From: Candidatus Gastranaerophilales bacterium
GTDB lineage: Bacteria > Cyanobacteriota > Vampirovibrionia > Gastranaerophilales > Gastranaerophilaceae
Reading direction: 5' to 3'
Assembly (NCBI GenBank): GCA_016282705.1
Contig: JAEELO010000066.1
Coordinates: 1 to 53,056 of the forward strand
Length of the DNA: 53,056 nt
The notes beneath the pieces were generated by a model. It was not told where the DNA came from. It was given only the letters and a program-made list of their open reading frames with translations, and ran no database searches. How positions within the stretch are numbered: position 1 is the first letter of the stretch; the number at the start of each line of letters is the position of its first letter. The position numbers and the translations under genes are program-made. Below are positions 26,459-35,064 of this stretch, in pieces.

Positions 26459-27247
26459 TTGAACATTGTTGTGTTTATAAAACAGGTTCCGGATACTAAT
26501 GATGTTAAGTGGACTCAAAATAATAACATTGACCGTACCAATATGGAAAGCATAATGAATCCTGTTGATAAACAAGCAATTGAAGCTGCATTAAAATTAA
26601 AAGAGCAATATAATACCCAAATAACAGCCGTAACAATGGGACCGAAAAAAGCAATAGATGTTTTAAAAGAAGCAATTGCAATGGGTGTTGATGATGCTGT
26701 TTTATTATGCGACTCAAAATTTGCAGGTTCGGATACCTGTGCAACATCAAAAGTTCTTGCTGCCGCAATCAGAGAAAAATTCCCCGATACGAAATTGATT
26801 ATATGCGGTCAAAGCGCAATAGACGGAGAAACTTCTCAAACAGGCCCGTCACTTGCCGTCAGGCTTGATTTCCCGTTTATGTGCCACGTAAATGAAATTA
26901 CAGAACTAAATGATAATGAAATTTTTATAAATACAGACAATGAAAATGAAAAATCTTCATATAAAATGAACTTACCTGCACTTATTTGCGTTAGTAATTA
27001 TGTATATAAACCTTCTATTCCGAAAATTGACGGTTACATAAAAGCACATGAATATAATTACAAAACATATAATTTATATGAACTGAATTTAAAAGAAGAA
27101 GAAACAGGGGTAAAGGGTTCTCCTACATATGTTTCAGGAGTCTATAAAAAAGAAGAAGGCAGAAACTGTAAGTTTATAAAAGTAATTGATAATAAAAATT
27201 ATGCAGATGAAGCATTAAAACAAATAAAAGAGATTGTGGAGCAATAA
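26459..27247 (+). CDS. etfB: Electron transfer flavoprotein beta subunit
   Basis: A 262-residue EtfB with VVFIKQVPDTNDVKW at the start, MNPVDKQAIEAALKLKE, VTMGPKKAIDVLKEAIAMG and the signature DGETSQTGPSLAVRLDFP. TTG at 26459 is the chosen start: AAGGGG lies 8 bases upstream and homologues begin with MNIVV. The stop and the etfA start share one base (TAATG). With EtfA it shuttles electrons from a dehydrogenase to a quinone or, in bifurcating types, to ferredoxin. The partner dehydrogenase is not in the window. Confidence 0.95.
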   Translation: MNIVVFIKQVPDTNDVKWTQNNNIDRTNMESIMNPVDKQAIEAALKLKEQYNTQITAVTMGPKKAIDVLKEAIAMGVDDAVLLCDSKFAGSDTCATSKVLAAAIREKFPDTKLIICGQSAIDGETSQTGPSLAVRLDFPFMCHVNEITELNDNEIFINTDNENEKSSYKMNLPALICVSNYVYKPSIPKIDGYIKAHEYNYKTYNLYELNLKEEETGVKGSPTYVSGVYKKEEGRNCKFIKVIDNKNYADEALKQIKEIVEQ

Positions 27248-28257
27248 TGGAACCTAACGGTATATTAATATACGGAGAATTAAATAAAGACTGCAGTATC
27301 AGACCTGTAGTTAAACAGTTAGTGACCAAAGCAAGAGAATTAAAAACAAAAATTTGGAATCAACGCATTATGGTATGCGTAATAGGTCCAAGAATAAATT
27401 ATGATAATATTATAAAAGAATTAAGCAGTTATGGTGCAGATGATGTTGTTATTGTTTGTGATAACAGAATAACTGAATATAATCATAACTATTATCCCGA
27501 AATGTTTACTAAAATAGCAAAAAAATATCCGCCGAGAATAATATTAATCGGTGCAACACTTCAAGGTAAAGCAATAGCTTCATATACGGCGACTAAATTG
27601 GATACGGGTTTGACTGCCGATTGCACTAATCTTGATATCGGAGAAAATTGTTTATTATTATCAACAAGACCGACTTTCGGAGGACAATTAACTGCGGATA
27701 TTTTATGCAGGACATATCCGCAAATGGCAACGGTTCAAGAAAACGTATTTAAAGAAGAAACTGTTGAACATGTTGCAAATGCAATATTTGATTGGATAAA
27801 TCCCGAAGAAACAGAAAACAAAATTACATTAATAAAGAAAATGATAAAAGAGCATTCCGCAAAGAATATAGCGACAGCTGATATCGTAATAGCCGGAGGA
27901 GCAGGTGCATGTAAAGATAACGGATTTGCACTTATATACCAACTTGCACAGAAAATGAAAGCAGCAGTAGGCGGTTCCAGAGAAGCATTGGAGAAAGGTT
28001 ATATATTAAAATCCCAGCAAATCGGACAAACAGGGAAGGCTATTGCGCCTAAGTTATATATCGCCGTCGGGATTTCGGGTGCGAATCAGCATATTTCCGG
28101 CATAAAAAACAGCGGAAAGATTATAGCAATAAACAATGATAAAGATGCACCGATATTTAAATATGCAGATATTGGCATTGTCGGTGATTTATTTGAAGTT
28201 TTACAAGAATTAACAGATAAATATGATACAGTAAAGGCAGAGGGAAACAATGAGTAA
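27247..28257 (+). CDS. etfA: Electron transfer flavoprotein alpha subunit
   Basis: A 336-residue EtfA with the C-terminal FAD-binding signature: GGSREALEKGYI, QQIGQTGKAIAPKLYIAVGISGANQH, IIAINNDKDAPIFKYADIGIVGDL. No ferredoxin-like N-terminal cluster is present. It is translated in step with etfB and overlaps the following transporter gene by 8 bases. It sits in a tight run nadB-nadC-etfB-etfA-transporter. Confidence 0.95.
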   Translation: MEPNGILIYGELNKDCSIRPVVKQLVTKARELKTKIWNQRIMVCVIGPRINYDNIIKELSSYGADDVVIVCDNRITEYNHNYYPEMFTKIAKKYPPRIILIGATLQGKAIASYTATKLDTGLTADCTNLDIGENCLLLSTRPTFGGQLTADILCRTYPQMATVQENVFKEETVEHVANAIFDWINPEETENKITLIKKMIKEHSAKNIATADIVIAGGAGACKDNGFALIYQLAQKMKAAVGGSREALEKGYILKSQQIGQTGKAIAPKLYIAVGISGANQHISGIKNSGKIIAINNDKDAPIFKYADIGIVGDLFEVLQELTDKYDTVKAEGNNE

Positions 28258-29659
28258 CGAAGCTATTGAAAAAGAACAAGTATTGAAACCGTTTTCCACA
28301 GTACAATTATTGAATTTTTGTCTGGGATTTTTCGGTTTACAGTTTGCTTGGCAAATGAGAATTATTTTGTCAGGTCCTGTTACGGAAGGACTTGGCGCAT
28401 CACCGTTAATTTTCGGTTTAATTTGGCTTGCAGGGCCTGTTACAGGCATGCTGGTTCAACCTATTATCGGTGAATTAAGTGATAAAACACATACCATTTT
28501 TGGAAGAAGAAGACCATATCTTTTTGCAGGTGCATTATTTGCAAGTTTGGCATTATGGGCATTTCCTAATTCGGCAATAATCGCCGAAAAGATTGCAGCT
28601 ATGCTGCATATGCCTCTTCCTGTATTTGGCGGTTTAATTGTTGCCGCAATCATGATATGGGTTATTGATGCTTGTGTTAATGCTGCACAAGGTCCATATA
28701 GAGCACTGGTTCCGGATTTAGTTCCGCAAGAACAGCATTCGCTTGCAAATGCATACTTAAGCTTTGCAATCGGTCTTGGTTCTGTTGTTGCAGCAGGTAC
28801 TGCACCGTTTTTGAAATATGTTTTCAATTATCAAATGAGTATTAATGCTCAATTTGTAATGGCAGCATTGGCATTTTCTTTGGCTATGTTATGGACTTGT
28901 ATAACAATTAAAGAACATAAATATAAAAAAGCTGTAGAAGCTGCTCAAGAACAAGCTGCTGAAGTTAAAAAAGAACAAGAACCTTCATTTGTAACAAAAG
29001 TTGTTGAATTTTTCAAATCTTCACCTGAAGTAGGAAAGATTTGTACACTTCAGTTATTTACTTGGATTGGGATTATGAGTTTGAATATTTTCTTTACTCA
29101 ATATGCAACTCATACAGTATACGGAGTTCCTGATTTAACATCAGCTACCGAAGATATTAAAAACGGTTATTTAGGTTTAATCAATAAATCTACAAACTTT
29201 TCATCAATATGTTTTGCGATTCAAAACTTAATTTGTTTTGTTGTTTCAATTCCTATCGGATTGTTATCAACAAAATTCGGAAATAAAAGAGTACACTTTG
29301 TATCTTTAATTACATTAGCATTAGCTATGGTTGGAATGGGAGTATATAAAGAACCCGGATTCGTTCTCGTATGTATGGCAGTTGCAGGTATTGGCTGGGC
29401 AAGTGTATTGGCATTACCGTTTGCAATGCTTTCCGAATTCATTAAAAAAGGTTCAGAAGGTTCAGTAATGGGTATATTTAATATATTTATTGCAGGACCT
29501 CAAGTATTAGTTTGTACATTACTTGCTTGGGCAATTAATAAATGTGTATTTGTTATTCCGGAAGGAATAAACTATCACTGGGAATACGCATTCTTTATAG
29601 GTGCACTAACAATTTTAGTTGCCGCAGTTATAACAAACTTAATTAAAGAAAAACAATAA
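28250..29659 (+). CDS. MFS transporter, GPH/SLC45 sucrose-type
   Basis: A 469-residue permease with about 12 hydrophobic segments. The N-terminal part resembles glycoside/proton symporters of the SLC45/sucrose group: FGLQFAWQMRIILSGPVTEGLG, WLAGPVTGMLVQPIIGELSDKT, then the basic loop GRRRPYLFAG. A charged cytoplasmic loop (KAVEAAQEQAAEVKKEQ) separates the two halves. It probably imports a disaccharide with protons. It overlaps etfA by 8 bases, so it is translated in the same operon, and ends at a terminator. Confidence 0.88.
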   Translation: MSNEAIEKEQVLKPFSTVQLLNFCLGFFGLQFAWQMRIILSGPVTEGLGASPLIFGLIWLAGPVTGMLVQPIIGELSDKTHTIFGRRRPYLFAGALFASLALWAFPNSAIIAEKIAAMLHMPLPVFGGLIVAAIMIWVIDACVNAAQGPYRALVPDLVPQEQHSLANAYLSFAIGLGSVVAAGTAPFLKYVFNYQMSINAQFVMAALAFSLAMLWTCITIKEHKYKKAVEAAQEQAAEVKKEQEPSFVTKVVEFFKSSPEVGKICTLQLFTWIGIMSLNIFFTQYATHTVYGVPDLTSATEDIKNGYLGLINKSTNFSSICFAIQNLICFVVSIPIGLLSTKFGNKRVHFVSLITLALAMVGMGVYKEPGFVLVCMAVAGIGWASVLALPFAMLSEFIKKGSEGSVMGIFNIFIAGPQVLVCTLLAWAINKCVFVIPEGINYHWEYAFFIGALTILVAAVITNLIKEKQ

Positions 29660-29674
29660 AAGTATATACAATAG

Positions 29675-29706
29675 AAAAAGAGGAACTTAAAAGTTCCTCT
29701 TTTTTA
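29675..29706. terminator. Bidirectional terminator
   Basis: AAAAAGAGGAACTT pairs with AAGTTCCTCTTTTT. It lies between the transporter and the convergent radical SAM gene, whose stop falls inside the T run. Confidence 0.9.
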
Positions 29707-31149
29707 TTTAAATAATATATTATTTATCATCCTGAAACCATTTTTTATATAGTTTAAAAATAAAGGAAGTGTGAGGTTTTTATCAAAAATTTTCTTTAAT
29801 ATAAAGGAGGGTCTGGTATGATATTTTAAAAGAATAGCTTTTCTTACCTGTTTTATATATTCTTTAGATAAATATTTTGTACCTATGGTAGAATATTCAA
29901 AAGAATCTTTTCCGAGAACTGCTCTGCCTTCATCTATATCGTGGTATACCATTTTATATAATTCACTGCCTTTAAAAGGAACAGCAATTGAAAGTTCTAT
30001 AAAATCCGTATCTAAATCAAATATCAATTTACGGGTAGCTTCAATATGTTCTTTGTTTTCCCATGGAAAGCCTATTAAATAATGTCCCCATATTTTTAAT
30101 TTGTATTTCTTTATTAATTTTACAGCCTGAATATTTTGTGCAACAGTAGTCCCTTTTTTCATTATTTCCAGTGACTCATCGCTTCCGGATTCAAAGCCTA
30201 TTGATATTACGGAACATCCGGCCTGTTTCATTTTTTGAAGCAGCTCTTCATCTATTGTATTTGCACGTGAATTTGCAACCCAATTAATTTTCCCTTTTAA
30301 ATCAGAATTCAAAATCAAGTTGCATAAATCCAATACCCATTGCTTATTTATGGTAAATGTATCCGATTTAAAAAAGAAATCTTTTATCTTGTATTTTTCA
30401 TAACATTCTTTGATTTCTTCATATACAGATTGTACACTGCGAAAACGGACTTTTTTACCGGATATTAAAGAAGAAATACAATATATGCATGAACAAGGGC
30501 AACCTCTTGATGTTGAAATTGTTGCCAACGGAAGATTATTAATCGGGTTAATATATAGATTATTCGGCATTAAGCTTCTGTCAGGAAACGGTAAATTATC
30601 TAAATCATCAACAAATTCAGTTATTATATTTATTTGCCACTCTTCGTTAATCTTATAGCATATACCCTGAATATTCTTTAAATTTTCTTTATTATTATAA
30701 TGAGCCTCTAACAGAGGTTTTATAATAAATTCACATTCTCCGCCAATAATATAATCTACATTTGTTAAATCTAATTCCGAAAATAATTCTTTATCCGGAT
30801 TAAAAAATAATGCACCTTTTAGGATAACAATAACATCCTGTTTTATTATTTTTATCTGTTTTATTATATCTAAATCATAAAAAATAGTGCCGTTTGTAGT
30901 ACTTATAAAAATAACATCGGGTTGTTCATGTTGTATATCTTGTTTAAATTTATCAAGAGATAATCTTTCCGACATATAATCTTTTAAAAAGATATTATAA
31001 TTCTCTTTTTTTAATATTGCAGCCAAATATCCCAAATCATTACAAGCTCTCAATGCATTTGCAACTGAAGCTTCAATATTAATTTGACAACGATCCTCTG
31101 CTCTTTGATATTTTTCTCCGGGAGGATATATAAGCATTACTTTTTTCAT
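29704..31149 (-). CDS. B12-binding-domain radical SAM protein
   Basis: A 481-residue protein from the chosen ATG. Residues 1-150 form a cobalamin-binding-like Rossmann domain (VMLIYPPGEKY, LGYLAAILKKENYNIFLKD, QPDVIFISTTNG); the His of DxHxxG is not obvious. The radical SAM core begins TISTSRGCPCSCIYC with C217, C221 and C224, followed by DFFFKSDTFTI and SVISIGFESGSDESLEIM. Such enzymes often methylate or rearrange unactivated carbons in lipids or antibiotics. I chose MKKVMLIYPP at 31149 because it matches the family; an ATG ten codons upstream at 31179 is also open. It is divergent from cdsA. Confidence 0.87.
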   Translation of the reverse strand: MKKVMLIYPPGEKYQRAEDRCQINIEASVANALRACNDLGYLAAILKKENYNIFLKDYMSERLSLDKFKQDIQHEQPDVIFISTTNGTIFYDLDIIKQIKIIKQDVIVILKGALFFNPDKELFSELDLTNVDYIIGGECEFIIKPLLEAHYNNKENLKNIQGICYKINEEWQINIITEFVDDLDNLPFPDRSLMPNNLYINPINNLPLATISTSRGCPCSCIYCISSLISGKKVRFRSVQSVYEEIKECYEKYKIKDFFFKSDTFTINKQWVLDLCNLILNSDLKGKINWVANSRANTIDEELLQKMKQAGCSVISIGFESGSDESLEIMKKGTTVAQNIQAVKLIKKYKLKIWGHYLIGFPWENKEHIEATRKLIFDLDTDFIELSIAVPFKGSELYKMVYHDIDEGRAVLGKDSFEYSTIGTKYLSKEYIKQVRKAILLKYHTRPSFILKKIFDKNLTLPLFLNYIKNGFRMINNILFK

Positions 31150-31196
31150 ATGGATAGTATATAATAGGGTTATCGGCATGTAAACAGGATTATAAG

Positions 31197-31970
31197 TTGG
31201 ATAACAAATATATAAGATATTTATTGGGTTTTATTATACTTGCAGTTATTTTAGCTTCATTTTTTTCAAAGACTGTTTTATTAATTGTTTCTTCTCTATT
31301 TATAATTATTTCAATGATTGAATATAGAAATATGTTTAAAGTTAAAAATATATTTCCCCATTTATTAATACCCGAAATGGCTGGAATTATATTGGCATAT
31401 TTTTATATATTTGGAGGAGATGAATTATTAGTATTATCAGCAGGATATTTTCTTGCATTTTTTGCAACAATTATATTTAATAAAAAACCGTATTTTTATA
31501 CGGCATTAAGTACAATAGCTGCAATATTTTTCATATTTTGCGGACTTTATATAATTAAATTATATAATTCATACAATTATATAGTAATCATTTTGTATTT
31601 TATATCAGTGTTAGCAGGAGATTTTTCAGCATCGAAAATCGGTCCGAAAATAAAACCGATATACATATTTCCTGATATAAGTCCAAATAAAACATTCGCC
31701 GGTAGTTTTTCTAATATAATAATTACCTGCATAATATGCGGATTATTACATCCTCTGTTAGGATATAAAATATTAAGCTGTATAATAATAGGACTAACTG
31801 TTTCTGTTTTTGCTCAAGTCGGAGATTTAACCATATCATTAATTAAACGGGATTTGGGTATAAAACACAGCGGAACATTATTTTCAGACTACGGCGGTAT
31901 ATGGGACAGAATAGATGCTTTCCTTTTCTCAGCACCCGCACTTTATTATATCTTAATGTTCGTTTCTTAG
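31197..31970 (+). CDS. cdsA: Phosphatidate cytidylyltransferase
   Basis: A 257-residue membrane enzyme making CDP-diacylglycerol from phosphatidate and CTP. It has about 7-8 hydrophobic helices and the C-terminal signature SLIKRDLGIKHSGTLFSDYGG followed by IWDRIDA. The classical signature has Asp after the second Lys and HGG later; here His and YGG occupy those places. DISPNKTFAGSFSN matches the conserved SPKKTxEG region. The start is TTG at 31197 with AGGA 8 bases upstream. Its 3' end overlaps the convergent aminotransferase by 18 bases. Confidence 0.9.
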   Translation: MDNKYIRYLLGFIILAVILASFFSKTVLLIVSSLFIIISMIEYRNMFKVKNIFPHLLIPEMAGIILAYFYIFGGDELLVLSAGYFLAFFATIIFNKKPYFYTALSTIAAIFFIFCGLYIIKLYNSYNYIVIILYFISVLAGDFSASKIGPKIKPIYIFPDISPNKTFAGSFSNIIITCIICGLLHPLLGYKILSCIIIGLTVSVFAQVGDLTISLIKRDLGIKHSGTLFSDYGGIWDRIDAFLFSAPALYYILMFVS

Positions 31971-33122
31971 TTTTTCCACAAAATTCTTAAATCGTTCCAT
32001 TGCAAGCTTTAGGTTGTCCAAAGAATATGCATAAGATATTCTCAAATGACCTTCTCCGCTTTCACCGAATGCCGTACCCGGTACAGCTGCAACTTTTTCT
32101 TCCTGTAATAATCTTGTGGCAAATTCTTCACTGGTCATTCCGAATTGCTTTATAGATGGAAATACATAAAAAGCACCGAACGGTTCAAAGCATTCTATAT
32201 CCATTTCTTTAAATGCATTTAATAAAAACCTTCTGCGTTGATTATATGATTGTCGCATAATAATTACATCCGCATCACCGTTTTTTAATGCTTCTACAGC
32301 CGCATATTGGCTTGTTGTAGGTGCACACATTATAGTGTATTGATGTATTTTCATCATTTGCCTAATTATTTCAGCAGGTGCACAAGCATAACCCAAACGC
32401 CATCCGGTCATTGCATATGCTTTAGAAAATCCGTTTATAAGAATGGTTCTTTGCTTCATTCCCGGCAGTGATGCAATTGATATATGTTTATTTTTATAGG
32501 TTAATTCCGAATAAATTTCATCAGAAATAACATATAAATCTTTTTCTATAATAATTTTTGCTATAGCTTCCAAATCGGATTTTTCCATTATCGAACCTGT
32601 CGGATTATTTGGAAACGGCAGAATTAAAATTTTAGTTTTATCTGTTATTGCTGCCGATAATTCATCGGGAGTCAGTCTGAATTCATTTTCAGCTTTTAAA
32701 TTAATAATAACCGGTTTCGCATTTGCAAGAATTGTGCAAGGTTCATATGAAACATAGGAAGGCTGAGGTATTATAACTTCATCACCTTCATTTACAATAG
32801 CTTTTATACCTATATCAATAGCTTCCGAACCGCCTACCGTTACAATAATTTCAGAATTAGGATCATATTCCGTATTTTGAGTTCTGTGAATATAATTGGA
32901 TATTTCTTGTCTTAAAGGCTTTAACCCAAAATTAGAAGTATAAAAGGTTTTACCTTTTTCAAGCGAATAAATACCTTCTTCTCTGACATGCCAAGGTGTA
33001 TCGAAATCAGGTTCTCCCACGCCAAGAGAAATTACATCTTGCATTTCACTGACTAAATCAAAGAATTTTCTAATACCGGATGGTCTAATAGCAGTTACTT
33101 TTTTTGAAAGTTCTTTTGTCAT
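31953..33122 (-). CDS. Class I PLP-dependent aminotransferase
   Basis: A 389-residue fold-type I aminotransferase. Visible elements are SLGVGEPDFDTPWHVRE, the cofactor-region glycine GGSEAIDIG, LPFPNNPTGSIM, the DEIYSELTY aspartate/tyrosine pair and the Schiff-base lysine in INGFSKAYAMTGWRLGY, with RISYAYS carrying the carboxylate-binding Arg. It belongs to the aspartate/aromatic or alanine aminotransferase subgroup; exact substrate not assignable. It is preceded by an Lrp-type regulator with a 4-base ATGA overlap, so the regulator probably responds to its amino acid. Confidence 0.92.
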   Translation of the reverse strand: MTKELSKKVTAIRPSGIRKFFDLVSEMQDVISLGVGEPDFDTPWHVREEGIYSLEKGKTFYTSNFGLKPLRQEISNYIHRTQNTEYDPNSEIIVTVGGSEAIDIGIKAIVNEGDEVIIPQPSYVSYEPCTILANAKPVIINLKAENEFRLTPDELSAAITDKTKILILPFPNNPTGSIMEKSDLEAIAKIIIEKDLYVISDEIYSELTYKNKHISIASLPGMKQRTILINGFSKAYAMTGWRLGYACAPAEIIRQMMKIHQYTIMCAPTTSQYAAVEALKNGDADVIIMRQSYNQRRRFLLNAFKEMDIECFEPFGAFYVFPSIKQFGMTSEEFATRLLQEEKVAAVPGTAFGESGEGHLRISYAYSLDNLKLAMERFKNFVEKLRNEH

Positions 33123-33601
33123 GGAGTTATAATCTCTCTTTCATCGTGGCTTTTCCTAGCCAGAATGGTTCCATGATCCTTATATTTTTTTAAAATAAAG
33201 TGAGTAGCCGTACTAAGAACACTATCCAGAGTTGAAAGTTTTTCAGACACAAAGTTTGCTATTTCTCTTAAAGATTTTTCTTCCAAAATAACAAGAAGGT
33301 CAAAACCGCCTGAAATAAGATACACAGCACGTACTTCAGGGTAATTATATATACGTTCAGCCATAGAATCAAACCCTTGACCTCTTTGCGGAGTAACACG
33401 AACTTCAATTAAAGCCGTAACCTTTTCTATAGAGGTTTTTTCCCAATCTATAAGTGTATGATAACCGCAAATAATACCTTCTTTTTCAAGTGCGGCAATT
33501 TCATTTGCAACATCTATTTCTGATTTATCAAGCATAACTGCTAAATCTTTTAAACCTATTTTGCTGTTTTTTTCAATTATTGAAAGTAATTCTTCACGCA
33601 T
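33119..33601 (-). CDS. Lrp/AsnC-family transcriptional regulator
   Basis: A 160-residue protein with an N-terminal helix-turn-helix (LLSIIEKNSKIGLKDLAVML, then SEIDVANEIAALEKEGIICGYH) and a RAM ligand-binding domain (ALIEVRVTPQRG, AVYLISGGFDLLVILEEKS, TATHFILKKYK). It is the first gene of an operon with the aminotransferase and likely autoregulates it in response to an amino acid. It ends at ATGA, shared with the aminotransferase start. Confidence 0.93.
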   Translation of the reverse strand: MREELLSIIEKNSKIGLKDLAVMLDKSEIDVANEIAALEKEGIICGYHTLIDWEKTSIEKVTALIEVRVTPQRGQGFDSMAERIYNYPEVRAVYLISGGFDLLVILEEKSLREIANFVSEKLSTLDSVLSTATHFILKKYKDHGTILARKSHDEREIITP

Positions 33602-33661
33602 AATTATGTCTCCAATTTCCCTTATTCTAACATAAAATTTATTATTCCGTTAAAAATATGC

Positions 33662-33692
33662 TTGACTAAAAATATTTATACGATAATATAAT
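33662..33692 (+). promoter_or_regulatory. Promoter of tRNA-Val
   Basis: TTGACT at 33662-33667, with TAATAT at 33684-33689 (16-base spacer) or TATAAT at 33687-33692 (19-base spacer), ending 9-12 bases before the mature tRNA end. Confidence 0.7.
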
Positions 33693-33701
33693 AATTGCTA
33701 A

Positions 33702-33777
33702 GGGCGTTTAGCTCAGTTGGTAGAGCGCCTCCCTTACAAGGAGGATGTCAGGAGTTCAAGTCTCTTAACGCCCACCA
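33702..33777 (+). tRNA. tRNA-Val (anticodon TAC)
   Basis: A 76-base gene including encoded CCA. The acceptor GGGCGTT pairs with AACGCCC. The D arm holds AGCTCAGTTGGTAGAGC. The anticodon stem CCTCC/GGAGG encloses CTTACAA, giving anticodon TAC, which reads GTA and related valine codons. The T arm contains TTCAAGT with one G-T pair in its stem. A terminator follows at once. Confidence 0.97.
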
Positions 33778-33778
33778 T

Positions 33779-33806
33779 AAAAAAGAGGTCTAAAGCCTCT
33801 TTTTTA
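33779..33806 (+). terminator. Terminator after tRNA-Val
   Basis: A-run plus GAGG, a 7-base loop and CCTC followed by at least six T residues. Confidence 0.82.
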
Positions 33807-33882
33807 TTTATTCTGATAATGTGATGAACTTAAAAATACCTTATTCTGCACATTTATAAGGTAATTTGAATGGAGTTTAGAC

Positions 33883-35064
33883 ATGAATACAAATCAGAAT
33901 TATAAAAATTTAAATGAAAGTTATCTTTTTTCAACGATAGCAAAAAAAGTAAATGATTTCACTTCCCAAAATCCCGATACAGAAATTATAAAGCTCGGAA
34001 TAGGTGATGTTACTCTTCCATTATGTTCTGCTGTTATTGAAGCACTGCACAGTGCAGTTGACGAAATGGGGGAAAAAGAAACTTTTAAAGGTTATGGACC
34101 TGAGCAAGGCTATGATTTTTTAAAAAGTGCTATCCAAAATTATTATAAAACTAATAATGTCAATCTTGATTTGAATGAAATATTTATATCGGACGGTGCA
34201 AAAAGTGATTTAGGCAATATTTTAGATTTATTTGACAAGGATAATACTGTTATAGTACCTGATCCTGTTTATCCTGTTTATGTTGATACAAACATTATGG
34301 CAGGACGAAATATTATTTATACAGATGCAAATGAGAATAATAATTTCTTGCCGTTACCTGATTTATCCGTAAAAGCAGACCTTATATATATATGCTCTCC
34401 AAATAATCCTACAGGTGCAGTTTACAACAAAGAACAATTGAAACAATGGATAGATTATGCAATTAAAAATAATGCTGTAATTCTTTTCGACGCAGCTTAT
34501 GAAAGTTTTATAGATGATAATAATTTACCCAAAAGTATATATGAAATAGAAAATGCAAAAAAATGTGCAATAGAATTCTGTTCATTATCCAAAACAGCAG
34601 GTTTTACAGGTACAAGATGCGGATATACAATTGTACCGAATGCTTTAAACTTTAATGGAATGAGTCTTAATAAAATGTGGCTTCGCCGTCAAACAACCAA
34701 ATTTAACGGTGTTCCGTATATCGTTCAGAAAGGTGCTGCCGCTGTATTTACACAAGATGGACAAAAACAAATTCAGGAAAACTTAAACTACTACAAGCAA
34801 AATGCTAAAGTTATAAGTAATACTCTTGATAAATTGAATATAAAATATACAGGGGGTAAAAATTCACCTTATATATGGTTAAAATGCCCAAATAATATGA
34901 ATTCTTGGGATTTCTTTGATATATTATTAAATAAAATCGGTGTAGTAGGAACTCCGGGAGCCGGATTTGGCAAAAACGGCAATAATTGGTTCCGCTTAAC
35001 TTCCTTTAATACATATGAAAAAACTCAAGAAGCCATGAAACGATTCTATAATTTGTTTAAATAA
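33883..35064 (+). CDS. dapL: LL-diaminopimelate aminotransferase
   Basis: A 393-residue PLP enzyme that converts tetrahydrodipicolinate directly to LL-diaminopimelate, bypassing the succinyl/acetyl branches. DapL traits: NLNESYLFSTIAKKV near the start, KLGIGDVTLPL, FKGYGPEQGYDFL, ISDGAKSDLGNI, PDPVYPVYVDTN, CSPNNPTGAVY, DAAYESFI and the lysine in SLSKTAGFTGTRCGY. This route is typical of cyanobacteria, plants, chlamydiae and some anaerobes. Its 3' end overlaps the convergent dapF by 8 bases; DapF acts on its product. Confidence 0.95.
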   Translation: MNTNQNYKNLNESYLFSTIAKKVNDFTSQNPDTEIIKLGIGDVTLPLCSAVIEALHSAVDEMGEKETFKGYGPEQGYDFLKSAIQNYYKTNNVNLDLNEIFISDGAKSDLGNILDLFDKDNTVIVPDPVYPVYVDTNIMAGRNIIYTDANENNNFLPLPDLSVKADLIYICSPNNPTGAVYNKEQLKQWIDYAIKNNAVILFDAAYESFIDDNNLPKSIYEIENAKKCAIEFCSLSKTAGFTGTRCGYTIVPNALNFNGMSLNKMWLRRQTTKFNGVPYIVQKGAAAVFTQDGQKQIQENLNYYKQNAKVISNTLDKLNIKYTGGKNSPYIWLKCPNNMNSWDFFDILLNKIGVVGTPGAGFGKNGNNWFRLTSFNTYEKTQEAMKRFYNLFK

